A stretch of 64,000 nt of DNA from WHUA01 sp963711215 (GCA_963711215.1 CAVQDH010000013.1:248001-312000), one strand, 5' to 3'; counted from the first letter of the stretch, positions 9,326-19,315 are shown. Notes: a model not told the origin generated them from the letters alone. Made by a program: numbers and translations.

Positions 9326-9464
9326 ATTCTCTGTTGAAAACAGAGTGATTATAAAGATCATCCCACATAGCAATTGCATCCGACCCCGTCTCGCTGCGAG
9401 AATTGTCCGGACCGATCCGGTCCCCCGATCCGCCGCAAAATTCCCACTCCCGAGGAGACGGCCC

Positions 9465-10659
9465 ATGTCCGACCAAAAGTTGCCGCTCGAAGGCTATACC
9501 GTTCTCGACCTGACCCAGGCGCGCGCCGGGCCGACGGCGGCGCGCGTGCTCGCCGACTGGGGCGCCAACGTGATCTATGTCGAGCCGCCCTCGACCTCGG
9601 GCAAGAACCGGGTGGCGCTGACCGGGCAGCGCGACAGCTACGACTTCCAGAACCTGCACCGCAACAAGCGCAGCCTGACCATCGACCTGAAGAACAAGGA
9701 CGGCCACGACCTGTTCATGAAGCTGGCGGCCAAGGCGGACGTGATCACCGAGAATTTCCGCGCCGACGTGAAGCACCGCCTCGGCATCGACTACGAAGCA
9801 GTGAAGAAGGTCAACCCGCGCCTGGTCTACGGCAGCATCTCGGGCTTCGGCCAGACCGGGCCCTACAGCAAGCGGCCGGGCGTCGACCAGATCGCGCAAG
9901 GGTTGGGCGGCCTGATGACGATCACCGGCTTGCGCGGCCAGGGCCCGGTGCGCGTCGGCATCCCGATCACCGACCTCTGCTCCGGCATGTTCCTGGCGCA
10001 GGGCATCCTCTTGGCTCTGCTCGACCGCACGAAGACGGGCAAGGGCCAGTGGGTGCACACCTCGCTGCTCGAATCCATGACCTTCATGCTCGACTTCCAG
10101 GCCTCGCGCTGGCTGCAGAAGGGCGAGGTCGCGAAACAGGCCGGCAACGACCACCCGATCAACGTGCCGATGGGCTGCTTCGAGACGGCGGACGGGCTGA
10201 TCAACATCGCCGCGTCCGGCACCATGTTCGAGCGTTTCTGCAAGGCGGCGAACGCGGAACATCTGCTGACCAATCCGGCCTATGACGGCGTCGAGGCGCG
10301 CTCCAAGAACCGCGCGCAGCTCAACGAGGATGTCTCGGCCGTGCTGAAGCAGAAGCCGTCCAACTACTGGATCGAGCTGTCTGAACGACGCGGGCGTGCC
10401 CTGCGGGCCGGTCAATGACATCCAGCAGGTGTTCGAGGACCCGCAGGTCAACCATCTCGGCATCGCCCACGAGGTCGACCACGCCCGTCTCGGCAAGCTC
10501 AAGGTGGTGCGCCAGCCGGTCAACCTGTCCGACCATCCGCAGCCCCAGGTCTTCCGCTACGCGACCCCGGATTCCGGCGAGCACAGCGACCAGATCCTGA
10601 AGGAGATGGGGATCGACGCGGCCGAGGTCGCGCGCCTGCACAAAGCCGGCGCGATCTGA
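9465..10659 (+). CDS. CaiB/BaiF CoA-transferase, copy 2 (one frameshift)
   Basis: A family III CoA-transferase of about 397 residues. The start ATG at 9465 has a GAGGAGA ribosome site, and the protein begins 'MSDQKLPLEGYTVLDLTQ'. The likely nucleophilic Asp is in 'IPITDLCSGM'. At 10380 one extra T breaks the frame; removing it changes 'IELSERRG' to 'IELLNDAGVPCGPVND', the family-typical C-terminal segment, and the frame then runs to the stop at 10657. It is followed 26 bp later by the broken alpha/beta hydrolase. The acyl substrate is unknown. Confidence 0.87.
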
Positions 10660-10685
10660 GCGAGAGCGGGGGCCGCATCCGTTCC

Positions 10686-11581
10686 ATGCAGGACTTCGAC
10701 GCGGCCCTCCCGCCGCCTGAGATCATCGCCCGGGTCGAGGCCGGGGCGCGGCGCGTCACGACGCCCTGCGGCGGCGGCGCCATGGTCTGGCGGCTCTGGG
10801 GCGAGGGGCCGCCGCTGCTCCTGCTGCACGGCAATTTCGGCAGCTGGATGCACTGGATCCGCAATGTCGGGCCGCTGTCGCGCGCTTATACCGTGATCGC
10901 GCCCGACACGCCGGGCTTCGGCGAGAGCGCGAAGCCGCCCGACGGGTCGTCGCCGCGCGCTATCGCCAGCCGTCGTGGCCGAAGGGATCGCGGAGATCCT
11001 GCCCGGGGACCACCGCTTTTGCGTCGTGGGTTTTTCCTATGGCGGCCGGCTCGCGAGCGAGATCGCGCTGCTGCTGCTGGACCGGGTGAAAGCGCTCGTC
11101 GTCGTCGCGCCGGGCGGCTTGGGCATCGCCGACGTGGTCGGGCGCGCCGCCCGCTAAGCTCCGGCCGCGCATGACGCCGGCAGAGATCGCCGAGGTGCAC
11201 CGGCAGAACCTCGCGCATCTGATGATCGCCGACCCGGCGGCGGTCGACGCCCTCGCGGTCCATATCCAGGACCTCAACACCCAGCGCGCGCGCTTCCGGC
11301 TCACGGCTTGGACGGCGGAGGACCGGCTATCCTCTACCGGCGTGGCGCTCGCGCCAGGTGCGGGTTCCGGTGAAAGGCATCTGGGCCGAGCGGCGACGCT
11401 TTTGCCGGCGATACGCGCGACGCCCGCATGGCGCTGGTTCGCGCGATGCATCCCGACGCGGATATCCGGCTGATCGACGGGCTCCGGGCATTGGGTGTCG
11501 TATGAGGCGGCGGCGCGCTTCAATGCGACGCTGGTGGCGATGCTGGGTGGGCATGGACTCGCGGATCAAGTCCGCGAGTGA
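10686..11581 (+). pseudogene. Alpha/beta hydrolase, broken by about five frameshifts
   Basis: The pieces of one alpha/beta hydrolase can be followed in order across the three forward frames: 'LLLLHGNFGSW' with the oxyanion His-Gly, 'PDTPGFGES', nucleophile elbow 'GFSYGG', 'VPVKGIWAER' and the catalytic-His region 'GHWVSYE'. Every frame change goes in the same direction, as if one base were added each time (near 10965, 11150, 11335, 11396 and 11485). Restoring them gives a protein of about 295 residues ending 'GLADQVRE' at 11579-11581. That terminal peptide is encoded by a dispersed palindromic repeat. It is either a true pseudogene or a local burst of sequence error. Confidence 0.75.
11557..11579. 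repeat. Palindromic repeat ACTCGCGGA / TCCGCGAGT, copy 1
   Basis: A perfect 9-bp inverted repeat with loop TCAAG. It forms the end of the preceding hydrolase frame. A near-identical copy lies at 12489-12511 beyond the IS remnant, and another at 52584-52606. Confidence 0.85.
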
Positions 11582-11622
11582 CGGCAAAATATTGAATTCA
11601 AGATAAAACCGTCATGCCCTTG

Positions 11623-12371
11623 TTGCCGCTCAATGGACTGAGCGCCGCATGGTCGCGGTTCTCGGTGAAGAGCTGCGGCGCCAAGGCGCACGTGATCTAC
11701 GATCCGGACGCCGACTGCCCACTCTATCTCGCCGTCACCCCGGCCAAAGGGGTCGATGTCGTCGTCGCCAAGGCCATGCCGATCGAAGCGAATGCCACCT
11801 ATGTCTTTGATCTTGGCTACTATGATTACGGTTGGTGGGCGAAACTCGATGCCCGCGGATGCCGCATCGTCACCCGCTTCAAGCGCAACACGCCGTTCAC
11901 CGTAATCCGAGAGCGGCGCGTGCCCAAAGCCGCAAAGGCCATTCTCACCGACCGCATTGGCTCTCTCCCGGCCCGCCTGGCCAGGAGCCGGCGCAATCCC
12001 TTCGCCAAGCCCGTGCGCGAGATCCGGCTGTGCATCGACGGCGGCAAGATCCTGCGCATCCCACCAACGACCTCAACGCCCCGGCCCAGAAAATCGCCGA
12101 TCTCTACAAGCGCCGCTGGGCCATCGAGCTGTTCTTCCGATGGGTCAAGCAGACGCTCAAAATCCGCCACTTCCTCGGAACCTCCGAGAATGCCGTGCGT
12201 ATCCAGATCGCCGTCGCCCTGATCGCCTTCCTGCTCCTGCGCATGGCCCAAACCGCACAGAACTTCGCCGCAGGCGCGCTCGCATTCGCACGCCTGGTCA
12301 GGCTCAACCTGATGCATCGACGCTCGATCAACGCCCTTACAGAACCGCCGCAACCGATAGACGAGATCTAA
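11623..12371 (+). mobile_element. IS4-family transposase remnant (5' truncated, frameshifted)
   Basis: The C-terminal two thirds of a DDE transposase. The second catalytic Asp lies in 'YVFDLGYYDYGWW'. The IS4 signature Y-(2)-R-(3)-E-(6)-K is exact in 'YKRRWAIELFFRWVK'. The N-terminal domain and the first catalytic Asp are missing, the coding similarity starting at 'LNGLSAAWSRFS'. A frame change near 12061 (one base missing) splits the remainder. I see no terminal inverted repeats or target duplication. The element is dead and lies between two copies of the ACTCGCGGA palindrome. Confidence 0.88.
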
Positions 12372-12488
12372 GATAAATGGACTTCCCTATCGATGAAAGC
12401 TAAACCGGACAGCAGTGGACTTGTTCCTGGCATCCATGGGACGTGCGTTGCCTAGCGGCAATGGCGTTTTGACCGGCAGCAGCCGTGG

Positions 12489-12511
12489 ACTCGCGGAACA
12501 AGTCCGCGAGT
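12489..12511. repeat. Palindromic repeat ACTCGCGGA / TCCGCGAGT, copy 2
   Basis: A perfect 9-bp inverted repeat with loop ACAAG, in a roughly 30-bp context shared with the copy at 11557. A degenerate relative with a CTTGTTCC core precedes it near 12415-12435. Confidence 0.85.
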
Positions 12512-12536
12512 GACGGTTGCCTGCAAGAGCCAATGA

Positions 12537-13429
12537 TCAGTACGGCGTATCGCCGCAGATCGTGATCTTGTGCATGCAGCGGCGGAAGCCGGTGTAGTCG
12601 TTCAGCGCGTAGTGCTGGCAGCAGCGGTTGTCCCACAGCGTCACGGTGCCGACCTCCCAGCGCAGCCGCATGGTGAACTCCGGCCGCGTCGCGTGCGCCA
12701 TCAGGTAATTCTTCAGCGGGTCGCTTTCCTCGTCGGTCATGCCGTGGAAGCGCTCGATGTGGCCGCCGACATACAGCACCTTGCGCTTGGTTTCCGGATG
12801 GGTGCGGACGATCGGATGCGTGCTGATGGTCTGGATCTTGATGTCCTTCGGGTCGATCTGCGCCATCAGGCCGGTCCCCAGCTTGAGGCGCTCGGCGCGT
12901 GTCATGCCGCTGTCGTGCCGCTTGCTGTCGCCGTTGGCGACGCCCTTCACGCCGACCAGCATCGCCTTCATGCCGTCGGATAGCGTCTCGTAGGCGCGGT
13001 AAAGGTTGCAGAACATCGTGTCGCCGCCGTAGGGCGGCACCTCGCGGGCGACCAGCATGGTGCCCTTGGCCGGCTGCGGCGTGTACATCTGGTCGGTATG
13101 CCAGCGGCCGCCGTGGTTGTAGGTGTCGGTCTCGCGCTTCAGGATCTCGATGATGTCCGGATAGCCGTCCATCGGCTTGTTGAACGGATGGCGGTGGATC
13201 TTGCCCCAACGGTTGGCGAACGCGATGTGCTGCTCGGGCGTGATGTCCTGGCCGCGGAAGACGATCGACCTGGTTTTCCAGCCACGCGCGATGGATCTCG
13301 CGCGAAGGTCGCGTCGTCCAGCGGCTTCGCGAGGTCGACGCCGCCGATCTCGGCGCCGAGCGCTCCGGCGATCCGCTTGACCGTGATGCGTTCGTAGTTG
13401 CTGTTCAGGTTCAGTGCTGCCTCGGCCAT
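12537..13429 (-). CDS. TauD/TfdA-family dioxygenase 2 (tandem set; two frameshifts near N-terminus)
   Basis: A member of a tandem trio of Fe(II)/2OG dioxygenases of about 295 residues. The iron ligands His-X-Asp are in 'GGRWHTDQMY', and the distal His is in 'LWDNRCCQHYALNDY'. The N-terminal part ('MAEAALNLNSNYERITVKR', start at 13429) is in another frame. Removing one base near 13300 and one near 13267 joins 'LDDATFA' to 'EIHRAWLENQV' and then 'FRGQDI', matching the two sister genes. It converges with nothing and precedes the IS remnant. Substrate class (sulfonate, sulfate ester or aryloxyacid) cannot be read from sequence. Confidence 0.85.
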
Positions 13430-13478
13430 GGCCGGCTATCCTCCATCGTTTCAGAAGTTCAATTCGTGCCGTTCGTTC

Positions 13479-14366
13479 TCAGAACGGCTTGTCGCCCTTG
13501 ATCGTGATGCGCAGCATATGGCGGCGCTGTCCGTGATAGTCGTTGACCGCGTAGTGCTGGCTGCAGCGGTTGTCCCAGAGCGCCAGCGAGCCCGGCTGCC
13601 AGCGGAAGCGGCAGGTGAACTCCGGCCGGCGCGCGTGATGCATCAGGAACTTGCGCAGCGGCTCGCTTTCTTCCTTGGTCAGGCCGTCGAAGCGGTCGGT
13701 GTGCGAGCCGATGTAAAGCGCCTTGCGCCCGGTCTCCGGATGGGTGCGGATCAGCGGGTGCACGGAATTCATGTCTTCCTTCGGCGGCGCGACCCGCCCG
13801 GCCATGGTGTCGCCGCCGCTGCTATAGCGCTCGGCGCGCGACTTGCCGCCGTATTTGCGGTCGCCCATGTTGTAGGTCTTCAGCTTCGACAGCATCTGCT
13901 TCATGCCGTCCGACAGCGCGTCGTAAGCGAGGTAGAGATTGGCGTACATCGTGTCGCCGCCCGCAGCCGGCGTTTCCAGCGCATAGAGCATCGTCGCCTT
14001 GGCCGGGTCGGGGCAGAACTGCTGGTCGGTGTGCCAGCGGTTGCCGAAATTCTTCGTCTCGGTCTCGGTCTTGATGATCTCGAAGATCTCGGGGGTGTCC
14101 GCCATGCCCTTCATGTAGGGATGCAGGTGGATGTCGCCCCAGCGCTTGGCGAAGCGGAGATAGTGCTGCGGCGTCAGCGTCTGGCGGCGGAAGAAGACGA
14201 CGTTGTTCTCGAGCCAGGCGCGGTGGATCTCGGCGAAGGTCGCGTCGTCGAGCGGCTGCGACAGGTCAACGCCCTCGATCTCGGCGCCCATGGCGCCGGC
14301 GATCGGTTTCACCGCGATCCGCTGGTAGGGCGCGGGATCGGTGGAGTTCCGGAGCAGTTGCGACAT
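13479..14366 (-). CDS. TauD/TfdA-family dioxygenase 3 (tandem set, intact)
   Basis: A 295-residue Fe(II)/2OG dioxygenase, the only intact member of the trio. The start ATG at 14366-14364 gives 'MSQLLRNSTDPAPYQR' and is preceded by an AGGGAAG-like ribosome site. The His-X-Asp ligands are in 'GNRWHTDQQF' and the distal His in 'WDNRCSQHYAVNDYHG'; 'GAMGAEIEGVDLSQPL' is the usual N-terminal strand. The frame stays open upstream into the neighbouring paralogue, but that part is out of register with that gene's own coding frame. The gap to the downstream copy is 49 bp, suggesting one transcript. Confidence 0.92.
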   Translation of the reverse strand: MSQLLRNSTDPAPYQRIAVKPIAGAMGAEIEGVDLSQPLDDATFAEIHRAWLENNVVFFRRQTLTPQHYLRFAKRWGDIHLHPYMKGMADTPEIFEIIKTETETKNFGNRWHTDQQFCPDPAKATMLYALETPAAGGDTMYANLYLAYDALSDGMKQMLSKLKTYNMGDRKYGGKSRAERYSSGGDTMAGRVAPPKEDMNSVHPLIRTHPETGRKALYIGSHTDRFDGLTKEESEPLRKFLMHHARRPEFTCRFRWQPGSLALWDNRCSQHYAVNDYHGQRRHMLRITIKGDKPF

Positions 14367-14407
14367 GTCTCTCTCTTCCTTCCCTTGAAGGGGCCTGCGT
14401 TGATGCC

Positions 14408-15297
14408 TCAGAAGGGCGCGTCTTCGCCCTGGATCGTGATGCGGTGCATGCGCCGGCGATAGCCCTGATAGTCGTTGATCGCGTAATGCTGGACGCAGCG
14501 GTTGTCCCAGATCGCAAGCGAGCCCGGCGCCCAGCGGAAGCGGCAGGTGAATTCCGGCCGCCGGCAATGCTGGCGGAGATAGGCGAGGATCGGCTCGCTT
14601 TCCCCGGGCGTGAAGCCGTCGAGATGCTGGGTGTGCGAGCCGAGATAAAGCCCCAGGCGGCCCGTATCGGGATGGGTGCGCACGAGGGGATGCACCGATT
14701 CCGTCTGGATGTTGCCGGGGTCCTTGAGCTTCATCTTCTGCGCGCCGCTGTAGCGGTCGGCGCGGCTCGATCCCATACCGCCGCGCTTCCTGTCGCCCGC
14801 GTTGAGCGCCTTGAGCGGCCGCAGCATCGCCTTCATGCCCTCCGACAGGCTTTCGTAGGCGAGATACATGTTGGCGAATATCGTGTCGCCGCCGGCGGGC
14901 GGGATCTCCCGGCCCAGCAGCATGGTGCATTTCGCCGGCTTCGGCGCGAACATCTGATCGGAATGCCAGCTGCTGCCGAAAGCGTAGGTGTCCGTCTCGG
15001 TCTTGATCAGCTCGAGCACTTCGGGAAGGTGGTCGAGCCCCTTCATGTACGGGTGCAGGTGGATACCGCCCCAGCGCTTGGCGAAAGCGAGGAACTGCTC
15101 CGCAGTCATGTCCTGGTCGCGGAAGAAGATCACCTGGTTCTCGAGGAAGGCCTGGTAGATCTCGCTATAAAGGGCGTCGGTCAGCGGCCGGGTCAGGTCG
15201 GCGCCGGTGATCTCGGCGCCGAGCGCGCCCGCGATCACGCTGCTACCCCGATCGTCTCGTAGGGGCGGAAATTCCAGAGCTGGACCCCTTCCGGCAT
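14408..15297 (-). CDS. TauD/TfdA-family dioxygenase 4 (tandem set, first gene; frameshift near start)
   Basis: The first gene of the trio. The iron ligands are in 'SSWHSDQMFAPKP' (His-Ser-Asp) and 'WDNRCVQHYAINDYQG'. The start ATG is at 15297-15295 ('MPEGVQLWNFRPYETIG'). About two extra bases near 15238-15243 shift the frame before 'VIAGALGAEITGADL'; without them the gene has the same length as its sisters. It is divergent from dienelactone hydrolase across 275 bp that must hold both promoters. All three sisters carry a Cys after the Asn-Arg of the distal motif (NRC-x-QHYA). Confidence 0.87.
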
Positions 15298-15572
15298 GGC
15301 GTTTCCAATCGCTGACGATGATTTCTTCTTGGCGAATTTGTCCGGACGAGTATAGCAGCGGCGGGCTTCCGGCTGCAAAGGGTGCCGTCACAGGGCGGCC
15401 CTGCGTTTTATGCACGGAAAGCCGCGGAAATCCGTCGTTTCGGCCTTTCGGCGCGAGAAAATTTCGCCGCGCGCGGGACACGCGCTGGACAGGGGGGCGC
15501 GGGCGTGCGCTAAACTCGGGCCACCGGACGTCACTGCCTGTCCAGTCGAGATCAGAGAAAAGGGAGACCATC

Positions 15573-16242
15573 ATGGGAAGCACTATCGAGCTGACCGCAT
15601 CCGACGGCTTCAAGTTCGCCGCCTACCGCGCCGATCCGGCCGGAAAGGCCAAGGGCGGCATCGTCGTCGTGCAGGAAGCCTTCGGCGTCAACGCGCATAT
15701 CCGCGAGATGGCCGACAAGTTCGCCAAGGACGGCTACCTCGCCATCGCGCCGGCGCTCTATGACCGCGTCGAGCGCGGCGTCGAGACCGGCTATACCGGC
15801 GCCGACCGCGAGAAGGGCATCAAGATCATGCAGGCGTCCAGCTTCGACAATGCGATGAAGGACGTCACGGCGACGCTCGAGGCGTGCAAAAAGGCCGGCA
15901 AGGTCGGCATCACCGGCTGGTGCTGGGGCGGCAGCGTGAGCTGGCTCGCGGCCTGCCGGATCAAGGGCTTCGCCTGCTCCATCCCGTGCTACGGCGGCCG
16001 TATCCCCGATCACGACAAGGAAAAGCCGCTCTGCCCGGTGCAGTTCCATTGGGGCGAAAAGGACGCCTCCATCCCGATGGAGAAGGTGCGCATGGTCGAG
16101 AAGGAGCATCCGGAGATCGAGTCCTTCGTCTATCCGCGCGGGGCACGGCTTTACCTGCGACCACCGCGACTCCTACGACGCGCCGAGCGCCAAGCTGGCC
16201 TACGAGCGGTCGATGGCGTTCTTCGCCAAGCATCTCGGCTGA
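15573..16242 (+). CDS. Dienelactone hydrolase family protein (one frameshift)
   Basis: An alpha/beta hydrolase of the dienelactone hydrolase type, which opens lactones such as 4-carboxymethylenebut-2-en-4-olide. The Cys nucleophile is Cys117 in 'GWCWGGS'; the acid is in 'GEKDASIP' and the His in 'HGFTCDHRDSYDAP'. One extra G in the GGGG run at 16140-16143 separates the His part from the rest; without it the protein is 222 residues and ends '..FFAKHLG'. The ATG at 15573 has a GGGAGA ribosome site. It is divergent from the dioxygenase trio, so co-regulation is plausible. Confidence 0.88.
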
Positions 16243-16362
16243 GACCATGCCGGAGCGGGCGAGGGCGGCGGCCGGGTTCGGCCGCCGCGCGCCTGCCTGC
16301 CATAGCAAACCGCCGGGCAAGCCGCCGGCGCGAAAAGAACAGCGAGCCCTGAGGAAGAGATC

Positions 16363-17163
16363 ATGACCGACCACATTCTCGTCGACATCCGCGACCACGT
16401 CGCCTGGGTCACCTTCAACCGGCCCGAGGCGCGCAACGCGCTCAGCATCGAGATGCGCGAGGCGTTGGTCGGCATCTTCGCGGATATCGAGCTGGACCCG
16501 TCGGTGCGCTGCGTCGTCATGCGCGGCGCGGGCGAGATCTTCCTCGCCGGCGGCGACGTCAAGGCGATGTACGAGGTCAACAAGACCATGACGCCGGAGG
16601 AGCGCTACAAGATGCGGCTCCACGGCATGCATTACACCGACTACCGGATCGAGGCGCTGCGCCGCATGCGGAAACCGGTGATCGCCAGCGTGCACGGCGC
16701 CTGTGCGGGCGCGGGCGTGTCGCTGGTCGGCGCGTCCGACCTCGCGATCGCCGCCGAGGGCACCAAGTTCACCTTCGCCTTCTCCAAGATCGGCCTCAGC
16801 CCGGACGGCGGCTCGTCCTATTTCCTGCCGCGCATGATGGGCACGAAGAAGGCGTTCGAGCTGGCCTTCCTCAGCGACCTGTTCGACGCCGATACGGCAA
16901 AGGAGATCGGTCTGGTCAACTGGGTGGTGCCGGCGGACAAGCTGGCCGAGGAGACGGAGAAACTGGCGCTGCGCCTGGCCAACAGCGCGACCAAGGCGCT
17001 CGGCAACATCAAGCAGCTGTTCAACGCCTCGCTCAACAACACGCTGGAGCAGCAGCTCCGCGCGGAGACGCAGAGCTTCGCCGAATGCGTGATGACCGAG
17101 GACCACGAGGAAGGCGTCAAAGCCTTCGTCGAGAAGCGCCGGCCGTGCTTCAAGGGGCGGTGA
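16363..17163 (+). CDS. Enoyl-CoA hydratase/isomerase (crotonase family) 1
   Basis: A 266-residue crotonase-fold protein. The oxyanion-hole segments are 'EIFLAGGDVKAM' and 'HGACAGAGVSLVGASD', and the second catalytic region reads 'KIGLSPDGGSSYFLP', with Asp-Gly-Gly instead of the usual Glu-Gly-Gly/Ala; this is common in PaaG-like isomerases. The C-terminal 'EKRRPCFKGR' is typical. It is likely co-transcribed with dienelactone hydrolase, 120 bp upstream. The exact reaction (hydratase or isomerase) is open. Confidence 0.9.
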   Translation: MTDHILVDIRDHVAWVTFNRPEARNALSIEMREALVGIFADIELDPSVRCVVMRGAGEIFLAGGDVKAMYEVNKTMTPEERYKMRLHGMHYTDYRIEALRRMRKPVIASVHGACAGAGVSLVGASDLAIAAEGTKFTFAFSKIGLSPDGGSSYFLPRMMGTKKAFELAFLSDLFDADTAKEIGLVNWVVPADKLAEETEKLALRLANSATKALGNIKQLFNASLNNTLEQQLRAETQSFAECVMTEDHEEGVKAFVEKRRPCFKGR

Positions 17164-17192
17164 GGCCGCGATTTTCGCTACGTTTTTCTGAA

Positions 17193-17312
17193 AGTCCTCC
17201 CCCTTGACGGCGGAGGATTTAGGTGGGGGTGAAGGGCCGGGTATTGGCACCTGATTTTATGGCCTTCGCGTACCCCCCACCCTGACCCTCTCCCGCAAGG
17301 GGGGAGGGAAAA
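17193..17312. repeat. GC-rich palindrome pair, CCTCCCCC...GGGGGAGG family
   Basis: Two hairpins of the type CCTCCCCC-TTGACGG-CGGAGG and CTCCCGCAAGGGGGGAG, separated by the common 'AGGTGGGGGTGAAGGGCCGGG' spacer of this family (a few bases vary). It lies between convergent genes and could end both transcripts. Confidence 0.75.
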
Positions 17313-17338
17313 CGGGTGAATTATAATGGACCGTAAAC

Positions 17339-17965
17339 TTAGTGCGCCTTCGGCGGCGGCGGCACGGTCGCGGCGAAGGAGGGGCGGGCGGCGATCTTCT
17401 CGGCCCAGGCGGCGAGCTTGGGGTGCGTCGCGCGCCAATCCTGGCCGCACAGCTTGGGCGCGCCGGGGCCGTTGACGGCGCAGCCCAGCGTGATCTGCGC
17501 AATGTTGAGCGGGCCGGTCAGCACCGGGTTCGCCATCTCCTTCTCGAAGGCGTCGGCCATGCGCATGGCGCGCGCCGCCTCGTGGTCGAGGATCATTTTC
17601 GAGCGCATCTCTTCGGTCCGGTAGATGATCTCGCGGCCCCAGACCGACAGGCCGTCCAGCATGCTGCGCGCCATCGCTTCGAGCCGCCGCATCTCCAGGC
17701 CGGCTCGGCCGTTTTCCGGATGCAGCGAGGGCTTGCCGTCGAGCTGGTCGAGATAGAGGCAGATCAGCGGCGAATCCTCGAAGCCTTTGCCGTCATCGAG
17801 CTCAAGAAAGGGCACGCGCCCCGACGGGTTGATCCTGTAATAGGGGCTGTCCGGCGTGCGCGTCTTGGCGAGCACGACCTCGACCTTGTCCGCGAGACCT
17901 TTTTCCAGGACGACGATACGCGCCATGCGCGCATAGGGCGAGCCGGGGGTGATGTGGAGCTTCAT
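17339..17965 (-). CDS. Glutathione S-transferase family protein
   Basis: A 208-residue GST. The N-terminal thioredoxin-like domain runs 'MKLHITPGSPYARMARIVV', with the GSH-binding 'GRVPFLELDDGKGFEDSPLI' carrying the cis-Pro and Asp-Ser that contact glutathione. An all-helical domain follows. The start ATG at 17965-17963 is the family start. It is divergent from dioxygenase 5 across about 130 bp. Its neighbours suggest a role in the catabolic region, perhaps ring or ether cleavage, but this is inference. Confidence 0.88.
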   Translation of the reverse strand: MKLHITPGSPYARMARIVVLEKGLADKVEVVLAKTRTPDSPYYRINPSGRVPFLELDDGKGFEDSPLICLYLDQLDGKPSLHPENGRAGLEMRRLEAMARSMLDGLSVWGREIIYRTEEMRSKMILDHEAARAMRMADAFEKEMANPVLTGPLNIAQITLGCAVNGPGAPKLCGQDWRATHPKLAAWAEKIAARPSFAATVPPPPKAH

Positions 17966-18096
17966 CGGGGCGATTTGACCTCGTGTTGGGGCCTGCCGCA
18001 ATATGGCCGAAAGCGGCGCAGGTTCCTTGGCGTTGCACAGCAAACAATAGAACAGGATTGAACCGGCGGGAAATCCCGGCGGATCGGGAGAATGCG

Positions 18097-18946
18097 ATGA
18101 CACTCAACGTTCGTCAGGTCGGACCGGGTTTTGCCGCGGAAATCAGCGGCATTCAGCTTTCGGGCGCGCTCAGCGACCGGGAGATCGAGACGCTTCGCCA
18201 GGTCTGGATGGAAAACAAGGTGGCCGTCCTGCACGACCAGGACCTCAACGGACGACGACCTGCTCGCCTTTACCAAGCGCATGGGCCCGCTGTTCACCCA
18301 TGTCCGCAGCATGTTCCATTCGCCGGACTATCCCGAGATTATGTTCGTCTCGAACCTGAAGGAGGAAGGCCGCGCGCTCGGCTCGCTCGGCGACGGCGAC
18401 CTCGGCTGGCACACCGACCAGTGCTACACGGCCAAGCCCTGCTGGGCGACGCTGCTCTACGGTATCGAGATCCCCGAGGACGGCGGCAACACCTATTTCG
18501 CGGACCTCGCCGCGGCTTACGAGAAAATGCCGGACGACCTGCGCGCCGCGGCGGAAGGCAAGCGCGTGGTCTATTCCGTGCTGGCGGAGACGGTCTCGAA
18601 GAAGTCGCCGATCACCGCCGAGCAGCGGGCGCGCACGCCGGACGTGACGCAGCCCTTGATCCGCACGCATCCCTATCTCGGCCGCAAGGTGATCTACGCC
18701 AGCCCGAACCACTATGTCCGGATCGAGGGCATGGAGCAGGAGGAGGGGGACGCGCTGTTCCGCCGCCTCGCGGACTGGATCGGCCGCGACGAATTCGTCT
18801 ACAGGCACCGCTGGCGGGTGGGCGACGTGGTGTTCTGGGACAACGCGCAGGTCGTGCACCGGCGCGACGCCTTCCCCTCGACCCAGCGCCGCTTCCTCAA
18901 GCGCACCGGCTTTCAGCTGCCGGAGGAGCTGCGGGTGCCGTTCTAG
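18097..18946 (+). CDS. TauD/TfdA-family dioxygenase 5 (one frameshift)
   Basis: An Fe(II)/2OG dioxygenase of about 282 residues. The start ATG at 18097 gives 'MTLNVRQVGPGFAAEISG'. One extra A in 'CTCAACGG' (18246-18252) breaks the frame; without it the text reads 'HDQDLTDDDLLAFTKRMG'. The iron ligands are in 'LGWHTDQCY' and the distal His in 'WDNAQVVHRRDAFP'. It is a separate branch from the tandem trio, which has NRC-x-QHYA. It ends 3 bp before the converging GFA gene. Confidence 0.87.
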
Positions 18947-18949
18947 GCG

Positions 18950-19315
18950 CTATTTCTTCTCGAGCGAGAAGGCCTGGCCGTCGAAGACGTTGATCTTGAG
19001 CTTGGACGGATCGACGCCGTCGAGGCAGGCGACGTTGACGGTGTACTGGTCGGGCGCGGCGCGCGGCATGTGGAACGGATAGATGCCGCAGGTCTTGCAG
19101 AAATAATGCTTCGCCGTGCCGGTGTTCCACTGGTAGAGCGCGAGATTGTCTTTGCCCTTGAGCAGATGGAAGCGCTCGGGCGGCACCCGGTACATCAAGG
19201 CGTTCTTGCGCCGGCAGAGCGAGCAGTTGCAGCGCGTCGCCTGGCTGATCTCGCTGTCGGTCTCGATCTCGAACTCGATCGCGCCGCAATGGCACGCGCC
19301 GTGATAGGTCTGCAT
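18950..19315 (-). CDS. GFA/CENP-V-family zinc protein
   Basis: A 121-residue protein of the glutathione-dependent formaldehyde-activating (GFA) family. The zinc ligands CHCG, CNCSLC and CKTCG are all visible ('GACHCGAIEF', 'RCNCSLCRR', 'FCKTCGIYPFH'). Family members bind zinc; many have no proven GFA activity, so substrate is unassigned. The start is the ATG at 19315-19313. It converges with dioxygenase 5. Confidence 0.9.
   Translation of the reverse strand: MQTYHGACHCGAIEFEIETDSEISQATRCNCSLCRRKNALMYRVPPERFHLLKGKDNLALYQWNTGTAKHYFCKTCGIYPFHMPRAAPDQYTVNVACLDGVDPSKLKINVFDGQAFSLEKK

Noticed and set aside
11600..12400. Complete insertion sequence
   Set aside because: The N-terminal transposase domain, first catalytic Asp and terminal inverted repeats are missing, so only a remnant is supported.
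13479..14930. One long frame covering two adjacent dioxygenases as a fused protein
   Set aside because: The upstream part is out of register with the neighbour's own coding frame, and each gene has its own start and ribosome site.
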